Source of the DNA: Bacteroidota bacterium
GTDB taxonomy: Bacteria; Bacteroidota; Bacteroidia; Flavobacteriales_F; PHOS-HE28
Assembly: GCA_023412755.1 (NCBI GenBank)
Contig: JAEZCB010000182.1
Location: 1-13,459 of the forward strand
Length of the DNA: 13,459 nt
Reading direction: 5' to 3'
A model generated the notes under the pieces. That model made no database searches. It had not been told where the DNA came from and was given only the letters and a program-made list of their open reading frames with translations. Positions 6,834 to 13,459 of this stretch are shown here, one piece after another. Numbering within the stretch: position 1 is the stretch's first letter; the number at the start of each line of letters is the position of its first letter. A program made the position numbers and the translations under genes.

Positions 6834-9479
6834 ATGAAAGCATTCTCCTCCCCTGCACAACGCATTCCTTTCTTTAGTGGCCGCATTACCTCACTGCTCC
6901 TGGCCTTCTGCATCCACAGCGGCATGCACGCCGCCCAGGTGGATGAGACCACCGCCCGCACCGTGGCTGCCAATTTCCTTGCTGCCAATGTGGATGCTCT
7001 CGCCGGCATCAGGGCAGAGCATCTGGAATTGGTGCATGTGAAAGCCGATCCCGCATTAGCCGACAATGGATCGGTAACGCTATACCGTGTCTTCAACCAC
7101 ACTGGCGGAGGCTATGTGATCATCGCAGGAGATGATCTCGTTCATCCGATCCTGGCCTATTCCATTGAAAAGCCATACGTGAACGGCATCATGCCGATCC
7201 ATGTGGCGAAATGGTTCGAAGGATACGCCACGGAGATCCGAGAGGCCGTGCAAGCGGGCGGCACCGCACACCAGGATGTGGCTCTGGCATGGGAAAGGCT
7301 TGCGCAGGGCATCGCCTCTGAACGGGACATCCTTATGGTACCTCCCCTTTTGTCCACCACCTGGAACCAATCCCCACACTACAATGCCCTATGTCCTGGT
7401 GGTTCCGTTACCGGGTGCGTGGCCACGGCGATGGCCCAGGTCATGAAGTATCATGGGCATCCTGCGCAGGGCGCTGGCTTTCATTCCTACAACGCGCCCA
7501 ATTACGGCACGCTCTCGGCCAACTTCGGTGCCACCACATACGATTGGGGGGCCATGCCCAACAACGTGACCAGCGCTAACAACGCCGTGGCCACTCTGAT
7601 GTACCACTGCGGTGTGGCTGTGGATATGCAATACAGCCCGCAAGTGAGCGGTGCATGGGTGATCCAATCCCACAGCCCCACCACCGACCATAATTCGGAG
7701 TATGCCATGAAAACATACTTCGGGTATGATCCCACCATGCAGGGTGTGAAGCGTGAGAACTACAACCAGACCCAATGGATCAATTTGCTGAAGGGTGAAT
7801 TGGACGCTTCAAGACCCATCCTTTACGCAGGCTGGGGCTCCGGCGGCGGCCACGCGTTCGTATGTGATGGCTATGACAGCAACGACTTTTTCCACTTCAA
7901 CTGGGGTTGGGGTGGGGCTTACGATGGTTTCTTCATGATCAACGCCCTTAACCCGGATGGTGTCGGTACAGGTGGGGGTACCGGTGGTTTCAACAGCGGT
8001 CATCAGGCGCTGGTGGGCATCAAGCCTGCTACTGGCGGTGGCGGCGGTGGTGGTGGTGGTAACACCACCTTCGAGATGGGTTTGTACAACTTCGTTTCAC
8101 CATCCGCCACCACCCTGTACTATGGCCAGGCTTTCACAGTGAGCACCAACATCTGGAACAGCGGCGACAATGACTTCAGCGGTGATTACTGTGCCGCTGT
8201 TTTCGATGGTGCCAGCAATTTCTATGGTTACGTGGAAGTGCTTCAGGGCTATACCCTGCCCTCCGGCATGGTCTACAATCAGGATCTCGTGTTCTCTTCC
8301 ACGGGTCTTTTCAGCATGCTACCAGGCACTTATTACGTTGGTGTCTTCTACAAACCATCAGGTGGTGAATGGGTGCTGGTGTCCAACAATGGTAGCTATA
8401 CCAATCTGCCACAGATCCAAGTGATCAATCCGAATGACATCGAAATGTGGTCGGACATGGTCGCATCTCCGGGCACTACGGTAGAACAGGGATCATCGCT
8501 TTCCGTGAATCTGAATATCCTGAATGACGGTTTCAACACCTTCATGGGGCAGTATGGTGTCGCCCTGTACAACCTGGATGGCTCATGGGCACAAGATGTG
8601 GGCGTGATCAACGAGAACAATGGCCTGCCCTCGGGTTACGCGTATCTGGACCCTAACCTCACTATTGGACACGAGGCGGTGACCGTGGAGCCTGGAACTT
8701 ACCTGCTTGCGGTACAACACAACCCGAGCAATTCCGGCTGGCAACTCACTGGATCCAGCTATCACCAGAACCCGATCATGGTGAACGTGGTGGCCGCTGG
8801 TGTAGCACCGGATCAATATGAGGTGAACGATAATTCCGCCCAGGCAGCCACACTTACCGCCAATTTCACCGGAAACAACGCCACAGTGAACACCTCCGGT
8901 GCCAACCTGCACAACCCCACGGACCAGGATTTCTTCAAGATCGATCTGGCCCCTGGATTCAACTACACCATTCTGCCGCGGCTGCACGACTCCTACAATA
9001 GTGGAAATGGGCAGACCTACAGTGTGGATGGTCTCTTCTCCTACTCTACAGACGGATCCACCTGGTCTTCCACCTATGATGATGTGATGCCATCAGCTTT
9101 CATTCTCAGTGGTGGAGGCACCGTTCGTTTCCATGTTGCGCCATATTTCCAAGGTGAGACCGGCACCTATCAACTCCAGGTGGACATCACCCGCTCACCC
9201 GCCACTTCCATCGCAGATGGCGATGCTTTCGCCAACCTGGTACTAAGACCGAATCCTGCGAATGATCAACTCTGGATCGACCTTGGCGACCACGCGGCGG
9301 AGGTTACCAACGTGCGTCTATTCGATACCCGTGGTGCGCTGGTGGCCCAGCCAGCCATTGTACCAATGAGCAAGGGCACCATGCATATCAGTGTGGGCGA
9401 TCTGGCGGAAGGCACCTACATGATGCGCCTTGAGACCAGCGAAGGCATTCGCACCGAACGGATGATCATCCAGCGATGA
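6834..9479 (+). CDS. Secreted C10 family (streptopain-like) cysteine peptidase with T9SS sorting domain
   Basis: The 881-residue product begins with a signal peptide (Arg10, Arg17, hydrophobic 18-27, likely cleavage near Ala33-Ala34). A propeptide of the C10 type follows (to about 165), including GGGYVIIAGDD and LAYS. The papain-like catalytic domain (about 170-395) shows WNQ (177-179, likely oxyanion Gln), Cys195 in TGCVATAMAQVMKYHGHP, His340 in GGGHAFVCDGY and Asn356-Trp357 in FHFNWGWGG, so the catalytic residues are complete. Next come nine Gly (401-409), two diverged beta-sandwich repeats (about 410-530 and 531-656), a PPC-like domain opening with DQYEVNDN (about 657-789), and a type A T9SS sorting domain (790-881) with RPNPANDQ and a basic end. 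It is therefore predicted to be exported, cut and anchored at or released from the cell surface as a broad protease. The ATG at 6834 gives the complete signal peptide. The stop overlaps the next gene by four bases. Confidence 0.92.
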   Translation: MKAFSSPAQRIPFFSGRITSLLLAFCIHSGMHAAQVDETTARTVAANFLAANVDALAGIRAEHLELVHVKADPALADNGSVTLYRVFNHTGGGYVIIAGDDLVHPILAYSIEKPYVNGIMPIHVAKWFEGYATEIREAVQAGGTAHQDVALAWERLAQGIASERDILMVPPLLSTTWNQSPHYNALCPGGSVTGCVATAMAQVMKYHGHPAQGAGFHSYNAPNYGTLSANFGATTYDWGAMPNNVTSANNAVATLMYHCGVAVDMQYSPQVSGAWVIQSHSPTTDHNSEYAMKTYFGYDPTMQGVKRENYNQTQWINLLKGELDASRPILYAGWGSGGGHAFVCDGYDSNDFFHFNWGWGGAYDGFFMINALNPDGVGTGGGTGGFNSGHQALVGIKPATGGGGGGGGGNTTFEMGLYNFVSPSATTLYYGQAFTVSTNIWNSGDNDFSGDYCAAVFDGASNFYGYVEVLQGYTLPSGMVYNQDLVFSSTGLFSMLPGTYYVGVFYKPSGGEWVLVSNNGSYTNLPQIQVINPNDIEMWSDMVASPGTTVEQGSSLSVNLNILNDGFNTFMGQYGVALYNLDGSWAQDVGVINENNGLPSGYAYLDPNLTIGHEAVTVEPGTYLLAVQHNPSNSGWQLTGSSYHQNPIMVNVVAAGVAPDQYEVNDNSAQAATLTANFTGNNATVNTSGANLHNPTDQDFFKIDLAPGFNYTILPRLHDSYNSGNGQTYSVDGLFSYSTDGSTWSSTYDDVMPSAFILSGGGTVRFHVAPYFQGETGTYQLQVDITRSPATSIADGDAFANLVLRPNPANDQLWIDLGDHAAEVTNVRLFDTRGALVAQPAIVPMSKGTMHISVGDLAEGTYMMRLETSEGIRTERMIIQR
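8034..8060 (+). repeat. GGN triplet run encoding a nine-glycine linker
   Basis: Nine consecutive GGT/GGC codons join the peptidase domain to the first beta-sandwich repeat. Such runs can change length by slippage in steps of one codon without breaking the frame. Confidence 0.8.
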
Positions 9480-10012
9480 ACATCATCAGATGGTCGTGCA
9501 TTTGCGTGGTCCTCTTTTCCTGTAACGGTAACCGCCAGACCATGCAGGAGACCAACAGCCCGGAGCCTGGAGCAACTGGGAATGCTGCTGCCGAAACCGA
9601 TGCACGGCCTGGCGATACTCGCCCATTGATCGTCTATCGTACCAAGTCGGACCTGCACGAGAGGGTACCTGTAACGCTTTCGGATGAAGGAACGATCGTG
9701 GCCTATCCCCATCCACGGGATCTGCGTGGCATTTCTGGACCACCACTACCTACGGATCTGGGTGGTGGCTATCTATTGGACAACCGCGGCATTGGTCCCA
9801 ACACCGTGTATCTCTCCATGGATATGTTGAGCTATTCGCAGCTGGAAGCTCCTCCCAGTCTGGCTGAGTTGGAGATCATGATCACCGATCGCGATCCATT
9901 CGAGGAGATGTACCATTGTGGACCACGATCCGCTTATGATGATCCCGCCCAGGAGATGAAGGAACTGGTGCGGAACAACGCATTGGATCAACGTTGTGAA
10001 CGGATCAAATGA
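9476..10012 (+). CDS. Small predicted lipoprotein coupled to the C10 peptidase gene
   Basis: This 178-residue protein has a short N-terminal hydrophobic segment ending in LFSC, with Cys16 as the likely lipidated residue. Phe at -2 is unusual for a lipobox, so lipidation is probable rather than certain. A low-complexity stretch (about 17-48, rich in Pro, Glu, Ala and Gly) follows as a tether. The folded part (about 50-178) has VYRTKSDLHERVPVTLSDEG, then GGGYLLDNRGIGPNTVYL, and a C-terminal helix with Cys at 152 and 173 that could form a disulfide. The motifs VPVTLS and YLLDNRGIGPN resemble a conserved hypothetical family I associate with Bacteroidota; I know no function for it. The start ATG overlaps the peptidase TGA (ATGA, 9476-9479), implying one transcript and coupled translation. 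The gene ends in the hairpin at 10008. A role as inhibitor or accessory of the peptidase is possible from context only. Confidence 0.85.
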   Translation: MNIIRWSCICVVLFSCNGNRQTMQETNSPEPGATGNAAAETDARPGDTRPLIVYRTKSDLHERVPVTLSDEGTIVAYPHPRDLRGISGPPLPTDLGGGYLLDNRGIGPNTVYLSMDMLSYSQLEAPPSLAELEIMITDRDPFEEMYHCGPRSAYDDPAQEMKELVRNNALDQRCERIK

Positions 10013-10045
10013 AGAAGGGCCGGCGCTCGCCGGCCCTTCTTCATT
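10008..10045. terminator. Bidirectional hairpin terminator between convergent genes
   Basis: Bases 10008-10024 and 10029-10045 form a perfect 17-bp stem with the loop GCTC. The core is AAGGGCCGGC / GCCGGCCCTT. The left arm overlaps the TGA stop of the lipoprotein gene (10010-10012), and the right arm ends 15 bases short of the stop codon of the minus-strand gene. A/T-rich bases lie on both flanks, so it can serve transcripts from both sides. Confidence 0.85.
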
Positions 10046-10060
10046 CGTAATTCTTCTGGA

Positions 10061-11704
10061 TCAACGGATCATCAGCCGTTGTTCATGGCGATCACCCACT
10101 GTAGTGGTGATCCGCAGCAGATAGGTACCGGCGCTAGCACCCGAAAGATCCAAGGTGCCTGATGCATAGGGGGCCACACGCATATCAAAGACCTTTAGGA
10201 GGCGCCCGGACAGATCCAACAACTCCACATGGGTGAGACCGGCTGCCCCGCCATTGTGAAGCGTGAACTGCCCATTCCCAGGATTGGGGTAGACCGTCCA
10301 AGGCAACTCCTCCTGCTCCTGCAGGGCCAGGGAACCACACAAGGCCGCAGTGACTTCAATGGTGTATGGCCCGCTGGAGTTCGCACCCGCATTGTTCAAG
10401 ATCGGCAGGTAGTAGGTGCCGGCCTCCAACTCATCGAAATACCAGATAACATTCCCATCCGCACATTCCAAAGGCACCTCAAAAAGTATGGCTTCATCCC
10501 CGGGACACGTGGTGAACAGCAGCCCGAACGTATCCTCCCACATCGGATCCTGTCCGCAGTAGCTTACATAAACATCACTGCAATCCTGTAGCGTGAAGGC
10601 GTGCCAGGCCACCGGTGAACCATCGTGATCGGAACCCACGACCCAGTCACCCGTGGATGTGGCCGTGCTGTTGTTTCCGGCGAAGGTCAGACTTTCGCCT
10701 ACCGGCAATGGAAGGGCATCCACAGAGCTGCATTGGTCATTCTCCGGCGGGCCACAGAGTGCCGCATTGAGGGAGATGGTGTAAGGGCCAATGGCATCAC
10801 CATCAGGGAACAGAAGTACAGGCACATAATACGTTCCAGCAGGTACCGCATCGAAACCGTACGTTACATTCCCATCCGGGCAATCACTGGTATTGAACCA
10901 TACTGCACCCACCGATACATCCTCGTCCCCGGGGCAGGTAGTGAACAGAGTACCCAACGTATTGCCCCACATCGGGTCCAGTCCGCAATAGTCAAGCGTG
11001 ATGTTGGTGCATTGGTTGGTGGTGAAGGCATGCCAGACCACAGGAGCACCGGTAAGATCGGAACCATCCACCCAATCATTCGCCGTGGTCGCCGCCGTAT
11101 TATCTCCGGAGAACTCCAGCGGCACGCCGGCGTTCAGGATAACGGGTTCCACATCGGCACAATGATCATTCTCCGCCACTAAAGGGCATGCGGTGGCCAG
11201 TACATTGATGCTGTATTCGCCAACTGAGGTTCCTGCAAGAGGCACACCGATGAAGTAGGTGCCTGGCCCAAGGGCGGTATGTTCATACGTAACGTTGCCG
11301 TTGCCACATTCAACCAGATTGAAGTTCGGCTGGATATTGGGCAGCTCCGCAGGACAGGATGTCCACAAGAAGCCCCAGGTCTGCTCCCAAACGGGATCCT
11401 GCTCGCAATAGTCGAACTTCACCGTCATGCATTCTTCAATGGTGAACGCATGCCATATCACCGGCACGCCTTCGAATCCTTCCGTACCTGGCATGAAATC
11501 ACCTGCGGGAGTGGCTCCCGAATTGTCCCCAGTGAACACTTGCGGGATCCCATCCTGCAGGTTCACCGGAACAACGTTCTCACAAAGGTCCTGGCCAATA
11601 TTACCACCTCCTCCGCCCCCTGGTGCCCCGCTCCCCGACATCGCCACCCCCAGTGCGAGGAGGCATGTTGCGATCCTGAACCGGACTAGTATCGATCCTA
11701 TCAT
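10061..11704 (-). CDS. Secreted three-module six-Cys protein with T9SS type A sorting domain
   Basis: The 547-residue product starts at the ATG complementary to 11702-11704. The frame is open 31 codons further upstream, but only this start gives a good signal peptide (Arg8, Arg10, hydrophobic 11-22, likely cleavage near SGSGA, 23-27). A six-Gly run follows. Three tandem modules (about 36-177, 178-320, 321-459) each contain WHAFT, then YC.xDPxW, a TCP turn, DGNV- or GNGNV-like and GTYY/GTYF strands, and a final Cys. Each has six cysteines at near-constant spacing. The C-terminal domain (about 466-547) begins WTVYPNPGNGQF and ends EQRLMIR, a typical T9SS type A sorting signal, so the protein should reach the cell surface or the medium. 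The modules look like variants of the PPC-like repeats opening with END.C that are common in Bacteroidota extracellular proteins. The likely role is binding or adhesion; no enzyme motif is seen. Confidence 0.88.
   Translation of the reverse strand: MIGSILVRFRIATCLLALGVAMSGSGAPGGGGGGNIGQDLCENVVPVNLQDGIPQVFTGDNSGATPAGDFMPGTEGFEGVPVIWHAFTIEECMTVKFDYCEQDPVWEQTWGFLWTSCPAELPNIQPNFNLVECGNGNVTYEHTALGPGTYFIGVPLAGTSVGEYSINVLATACPLVAENDHCADVEPVILNAGVPLEFSGDNTAATTANDWVDGSDLTGAPVVWHAFTTNQCTNITLDYCGLDPMWGNTLGTLFTTCPGDEDVSVGAVWFNTSDCPDGNVTYGFDAVPAGTYYVPVLLFPDGDAIGPYTISLNAALCGPPENDQCSSVDALPLPVGESLTFAGNNSTATSTGDWVVGSDHDGSPVAWHAFTLQDCSDVYVSYCGQDPMWEDTFGLLFTTCPGDEAILFEVPLECADGNVIWYFDELEAGTYYLPILNNAGANSSGPYTIEVTAALCGSLALQEQEELPWTVYPNPGNGQFTLHNGGAAGLTHVELLDLSGRLLKVFDMRVAPYASGTLDLSGASAGTYLLRITTTVGDRHEQRLMIR
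10328..11599 (-). repeat. Three tandem ~140-residue six-cysteine modules (coding)
   Basis: Module 1 spans 11174-11599, module 2 10745-11173 and module 3 10328-10744, read on the minus strand. Cysteines fall at 41/92/100/117/133/173, 182/232/240/257/275/317 and 325/375/383/400/414/456. Spacings are therefore 50-51, 8, 17, 14-18 and 40-42 in every copy. Modules 2 and 3 are closest to each other (both have DPMW, FTTCPGDE, GPYTI and an AALCG ending), and module 1 is the most diverged. This points to duplication followed by divergence. Confidence 0.85.
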
Positions 11705-11761
11705 GTTAAAACAGATGTTCGTGAATGTTTGATATGAACAACCCTTATCGAAGGGACGGCA

Positions 11762-11769
11762 CGAAATTA
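11762..11769 (-). promoter_or_regulatory. Weak candidate -7 element for the six-Cys protein gene
   Basis: On the minus strand this reads TAATTTCG, one base from TAnnTTTG, 57 bases before the chosen ATG. It lies inside the upstream open frame, which supports the shorter start. No clear -33 TTG is found. Confidence 0.28.
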
Positions 11770-11899
11770 CATCAACAACCGCCCGTCCGGTTCGCACTTA
11801 TCGTGAAGGGCGCATGGCTGTAGGGTCACATGGCCCATGCCGACAGGATGAACGGCAGCATGATCACCATGGACGGTTATGGAGGGCGCCAGCACAGGC

Positions 11900-11907
11900 T
11901 AACTTTG
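11900..11907 (+). promoter_or_regulatory. -7 promoter element directly before the ABC ATPase start
   Basis: TAACTTTG is an exact match to TAnnTTTG. Only six bases separate it from the ATG at 11914, so transcription should begin at or very near the start codon. The -33 region (about 11877-11881, TTATG) is a poor match to TTTG. Confidence 0.5.
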
Positions 11908-11913
11908 TGGACC

Positions 11914-12855
11914 ATGCTGGAATTGGAAGGGATCGTTAAGCGCTTCGGGGATCACATCGCATTGAATGAAGTTTCCATGACCGTGCCCCCGGGCAGGGTT
12001 TTCGGTCTCCTTGGTCCGAATGGTGCCGGCAAGACCACCCTGATCCGAATCATCACCCGCATTACAGGTCCAGATCGAGGCATTGTGCGCCTGGATGGTC
12101 ATCCCATGGGACCGGCGGATGTTCAGCGGCTTGGCTACCTGCCAGAGGAACGTGGCCTGTACAAGAAGATGAAGGTGGGTGAGCAGGCCCTGTATCTGGC
12201 GCGCCTCAAAGGTCTTTCCAAGGCCGAGGCCACGGCACGGTTGCGCGTATGGTTCGAGCGCTGGGGCATCGGTGGTTGGTGGAACAAGAAAGTAGAGGAA
12301 CTGAGCAAGGGCATGGCTCAGAAGGTGCAGTTCATCACCACGGTGTTGCATCAGCCAAAACTGCTCATCCTGGACGAACCCTTCAGCGGCTTCGACCCGA
12401 TCAATGCCGAGTTGATCCGCGACGAGATCCTACGCCTGCGTGATGAAGGCGTCACCGTGATGCTAAGCACCCACAACATGGGCAGTGTGGAGGAACTCTG
12501 CGATAATATCGCCCTGATAGACAAGAGCAACAAAGTGCTTGATGGTAACGTGCGGGAGATCCGCCGGCGATTCGCCACCAACACCTTCCGCATTGAATAC
12601 AAGGGCACCCGTGTCGCCTTCGCCAATGCTTTGGGCTGGGCCGGCGAGATAACCGACGTGGTGGAGGGGCCTGAGTTCTCCAATGCGCGTGTGAAGCTTG
12701 GCAAAGGCAGCACCCTGAATGATGTGCTACGCCAGGTGATCACCGCGGTGGAAGTGCATGGTGTGGAAGAGGAGATCCCCCGCATGCATGATGTATTCAT
12801 CCGTGTGGTTGGCGCGAAGTCCACCACGCGTACCATGGCCGGCATGACCGAATGA
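11914..12855 (+). CDS. ABC transporter ATP-binding protein, NatA/YhaQ type
   Basis: This ATPase subunit should power an ABC-2 type exporter with the permease encoded next. The 313-residue product shows Walker A GPNGAGKTT (34-42), a Q-loop region that reads GYLPEERGLYKKMK as in the YhaQ-like subfamily, the ABC signature LSKGMAQK (130-137), Walker B LLILDEP (150-156) with catalytic Glu155, a D-loop SGFDP, and the switch His187 in STHNM. The part after about residue 215 (IRRRFATNTFRIEYKG onward) fits the DUF4162 extension of this subfamily. I chose the ATG at 11914 because MLELEGIVKRFGDHIALNEV is the canonical N-terminus. The open frame reaches back to an ATG at 11830, but that extension has no family character and contains the promoter element. 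The gene is divergent from the six-Cys gene and lies 30 bases before the permease gene. The substrate is unknown; sodium extrusion (NatAB) is one option. Confidence 0.92.
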   Translation: MLELEGIVKRFGDHIALNEVSMTVPPGRVFGLLGPNGAGKTTLIRIITRITGPDRGIVRLDGHPMGPADVQRLGYLPEERGLYKKMKVGEQALYLARLKGLSKAEATARLRVWFERWGIGGWWNKKVEELSKGMAQKVQFITTVLHQPKLLILDEPFSGFDPINAELIRDEILRLRDEGVTVMLSTHNMGSVEELCDNIALIDKSNKVLDGNVREIRRRFATNTFRIEYKGTRVAFANALGWAGEITDVVEGPEFSNARVKLGKGSTLNDVLRQVITAVEVHGVEEEIPRMHDVFIRVVGAKSTTRTMAGMTE

Positions 12856-12885
12856 GGCGGAGTTGAGCAACGGAAAAATTAACAC

Positions 12886-13459
12886 ATGAACAAGATCCGC
12901 CTCATCATCTGGCGTGAATTCATCACCCGGGTCAGGAAGCCGAGCTTTCTCATCATGACCATTCTTGGTCCGGTGCTCATTGCTGGTGGGATCGTGCTGG
13001 CCGCGTATCTGGGCTTGCAGGAGAGCGATCATCACCATGTGCTGGTGGTGGACCATGCGGGGGTGATCAACAACATACGTGACACGGAGAACATCTCCTA
13101 CCATGTGGATATCCGGGACATGAGCGATGCGGAATTCAAGGAAAGCCCTTACACGGTGATGGTGGATGTGAATGAGGATATCCTCAACACCAACACCGTA
13201 CTCTTTTATTACAAGAAGTTGCCGAGCCTTGGCATCCAGCGCGCGATCAGCAATGAGATAGAACGGTCCGTGGAACTGGCCAAGCTCCATGGCGAATCCA
13301 TTGATGAGGAGGCCTACCGGCGTGTTAGGAAGCCGCTTGTGGTGAAGATGTTCGATATCGATAAGGTGGGCGAGGAATCGTTGGAACAGGAGCGTGCGGG
13401 CATTGGTTTCTTCTTCGGCTACTTCATGTTCATCTTCATTTTCCTCTACGGCGTACAGG
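12886..13459 (+). CDS. ABC-2 type transporter permease, NatB/YhaP-like (3' end outside window)
   Basis: The frame from the ATG at 12886 stays open to the window end, giving 191 residues of a longer protein. The start MNKIRLIIWREFITRVRKPSF is the usual amphipathic N-terminus of NatB/YhaP permeases, followed by a first membrane helix at about 21-42 (FLIMTILGPVLIAGGIVLAA). Residues of about 45-170 are polar and should form the large extracytoplasmic domain typical of the family. A second hydrophobic stretch begins near 175 (GIGFFFGYFMFIFIFLYG). It follows the ATPase gene by 30 bases with an A-rich leader (AAAAATTAACAC) and no Shine-Dalgarno, so the two should form one operon and one exporter. 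Confidence 0.88.
   Translation, partial: MNKIRLIIWREFITRVRKPSFLIMTILGPVLIAGGIVLAAYLGLQESDHHHVLVVDHAGVINNIRDTENISYHVDIRDMSDAEFKESPYTVMVDVNEDILNTNTVLFYYKKLPSLGIQRAISNEIERSVELAKLHGESIDEEAYRRVRKPLVVKMFDIDKVGEESLEQERAGIGFFFGYFMFIFIFLYGVQ

Noticed and set aside
10625..11182. Plus-strand open frame of 185 codons within the six-Cys gene
   Set aside because: It is antisense to the repeat modules, and its apparent internal repeats simply mirror them.
11705..11797. 31-codon N-terminal extension of the six-Cys protein
   Set aside because: It would bury the signal peptide in the interior and overlaps a promoter-like site.
11829..11839. Short inverted repeat CATGG-C-CCATG in the divergent intergenic region
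   Set aside because: Five-base arms are expected by chance in this CATGG-rich stretch, and nothing marks it as an operator.
11830..11913. 28-codon N-terminal extension of the ABC ATPase
   Set aside because: It lacks family character, contains the exact TAnnTTTG element, and precedes a canonical ABC N-terminus at 11914.
12727..13290. Minus-strand open frame of 187 codons opposite the ABC transporter genes
   Set aside because: It spans the end of the ATPase gene, the gap and the permease gene on the other strand, so it cannot be conserved independently of them.

Overview
The window looks like a chromosomal segment of a fairly GC-rich Bacteroidota, most likely a Flavobacteriales-type lineage. 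The reasons are: two proteins with C-terminal type IX secretion (T9SS) sorting domains; a TonB-dependent receptor; a Bacteroidota-style YidC with a large periplasmic domain; an atpD-atpC pair without other ATP synthase genes beside it; an epsilon subunit that lacks the helical domain; TAnnTTTG-like -7 promoter elements upstream of several genes; and an absence of clear Shine-Dalgarno sequences. I see no phage, IS element, CRISPR, tRNA or rRNA.

Layout. Positions 1-891 hold the 3' end of a TonB-dependent receptor gene. Then come three housekeeping blocks on the + strand: pyrG (CTP synthase, 987-2639), yidC (membrane insertase, 2748-4619) and atpD-atpC (F1 beta and epsilon, 4791-6532), closed by a strong GC-rich hairpin at 6554-6583. 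The intergenic stretch 6533-6833 holds that hairpin and a weak promoter-like site but no convincing gene.

The second half is accessory. A secreted C10 (streptopain-like) cysteine peptidase of 881 residues (6834-9479) carries a propeptide, catalytic domain, poly-Gly linker, two diverged beta-sandwich repeats, a PPC-like domain and a T9SS sorting domain. It overlaps by four bases (ATGA) a small predicted lipoprotein gene (9476-10012). A near-perfect 17-bp hairpin at 10008-10045 sits between this pair and a convergent gene and probably terminates both. The convergent gene (minus strand, 10061-11704) encodes a secreted T9SS protein made of three tandem six-cysteine modules. Divergent from it are a NatA/YhaQ-type ABC ATPase (11914-12855) and the start of its NatB/YhaP-type permease (12886 to the window end).

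The most interesting points are the translationally coupled C10 peptidase-lipoprotein pair, which could be a protease with its inhibitor or partner; the three-module six-Cys surface protein; the ABC ATPase promoter that implies a nearly leaderless mRNA; and a shared extended -7 motif ahead of yidC and atpD. No wholly new system is evident. Everything rests on reading the sequence by eye, with no database search.
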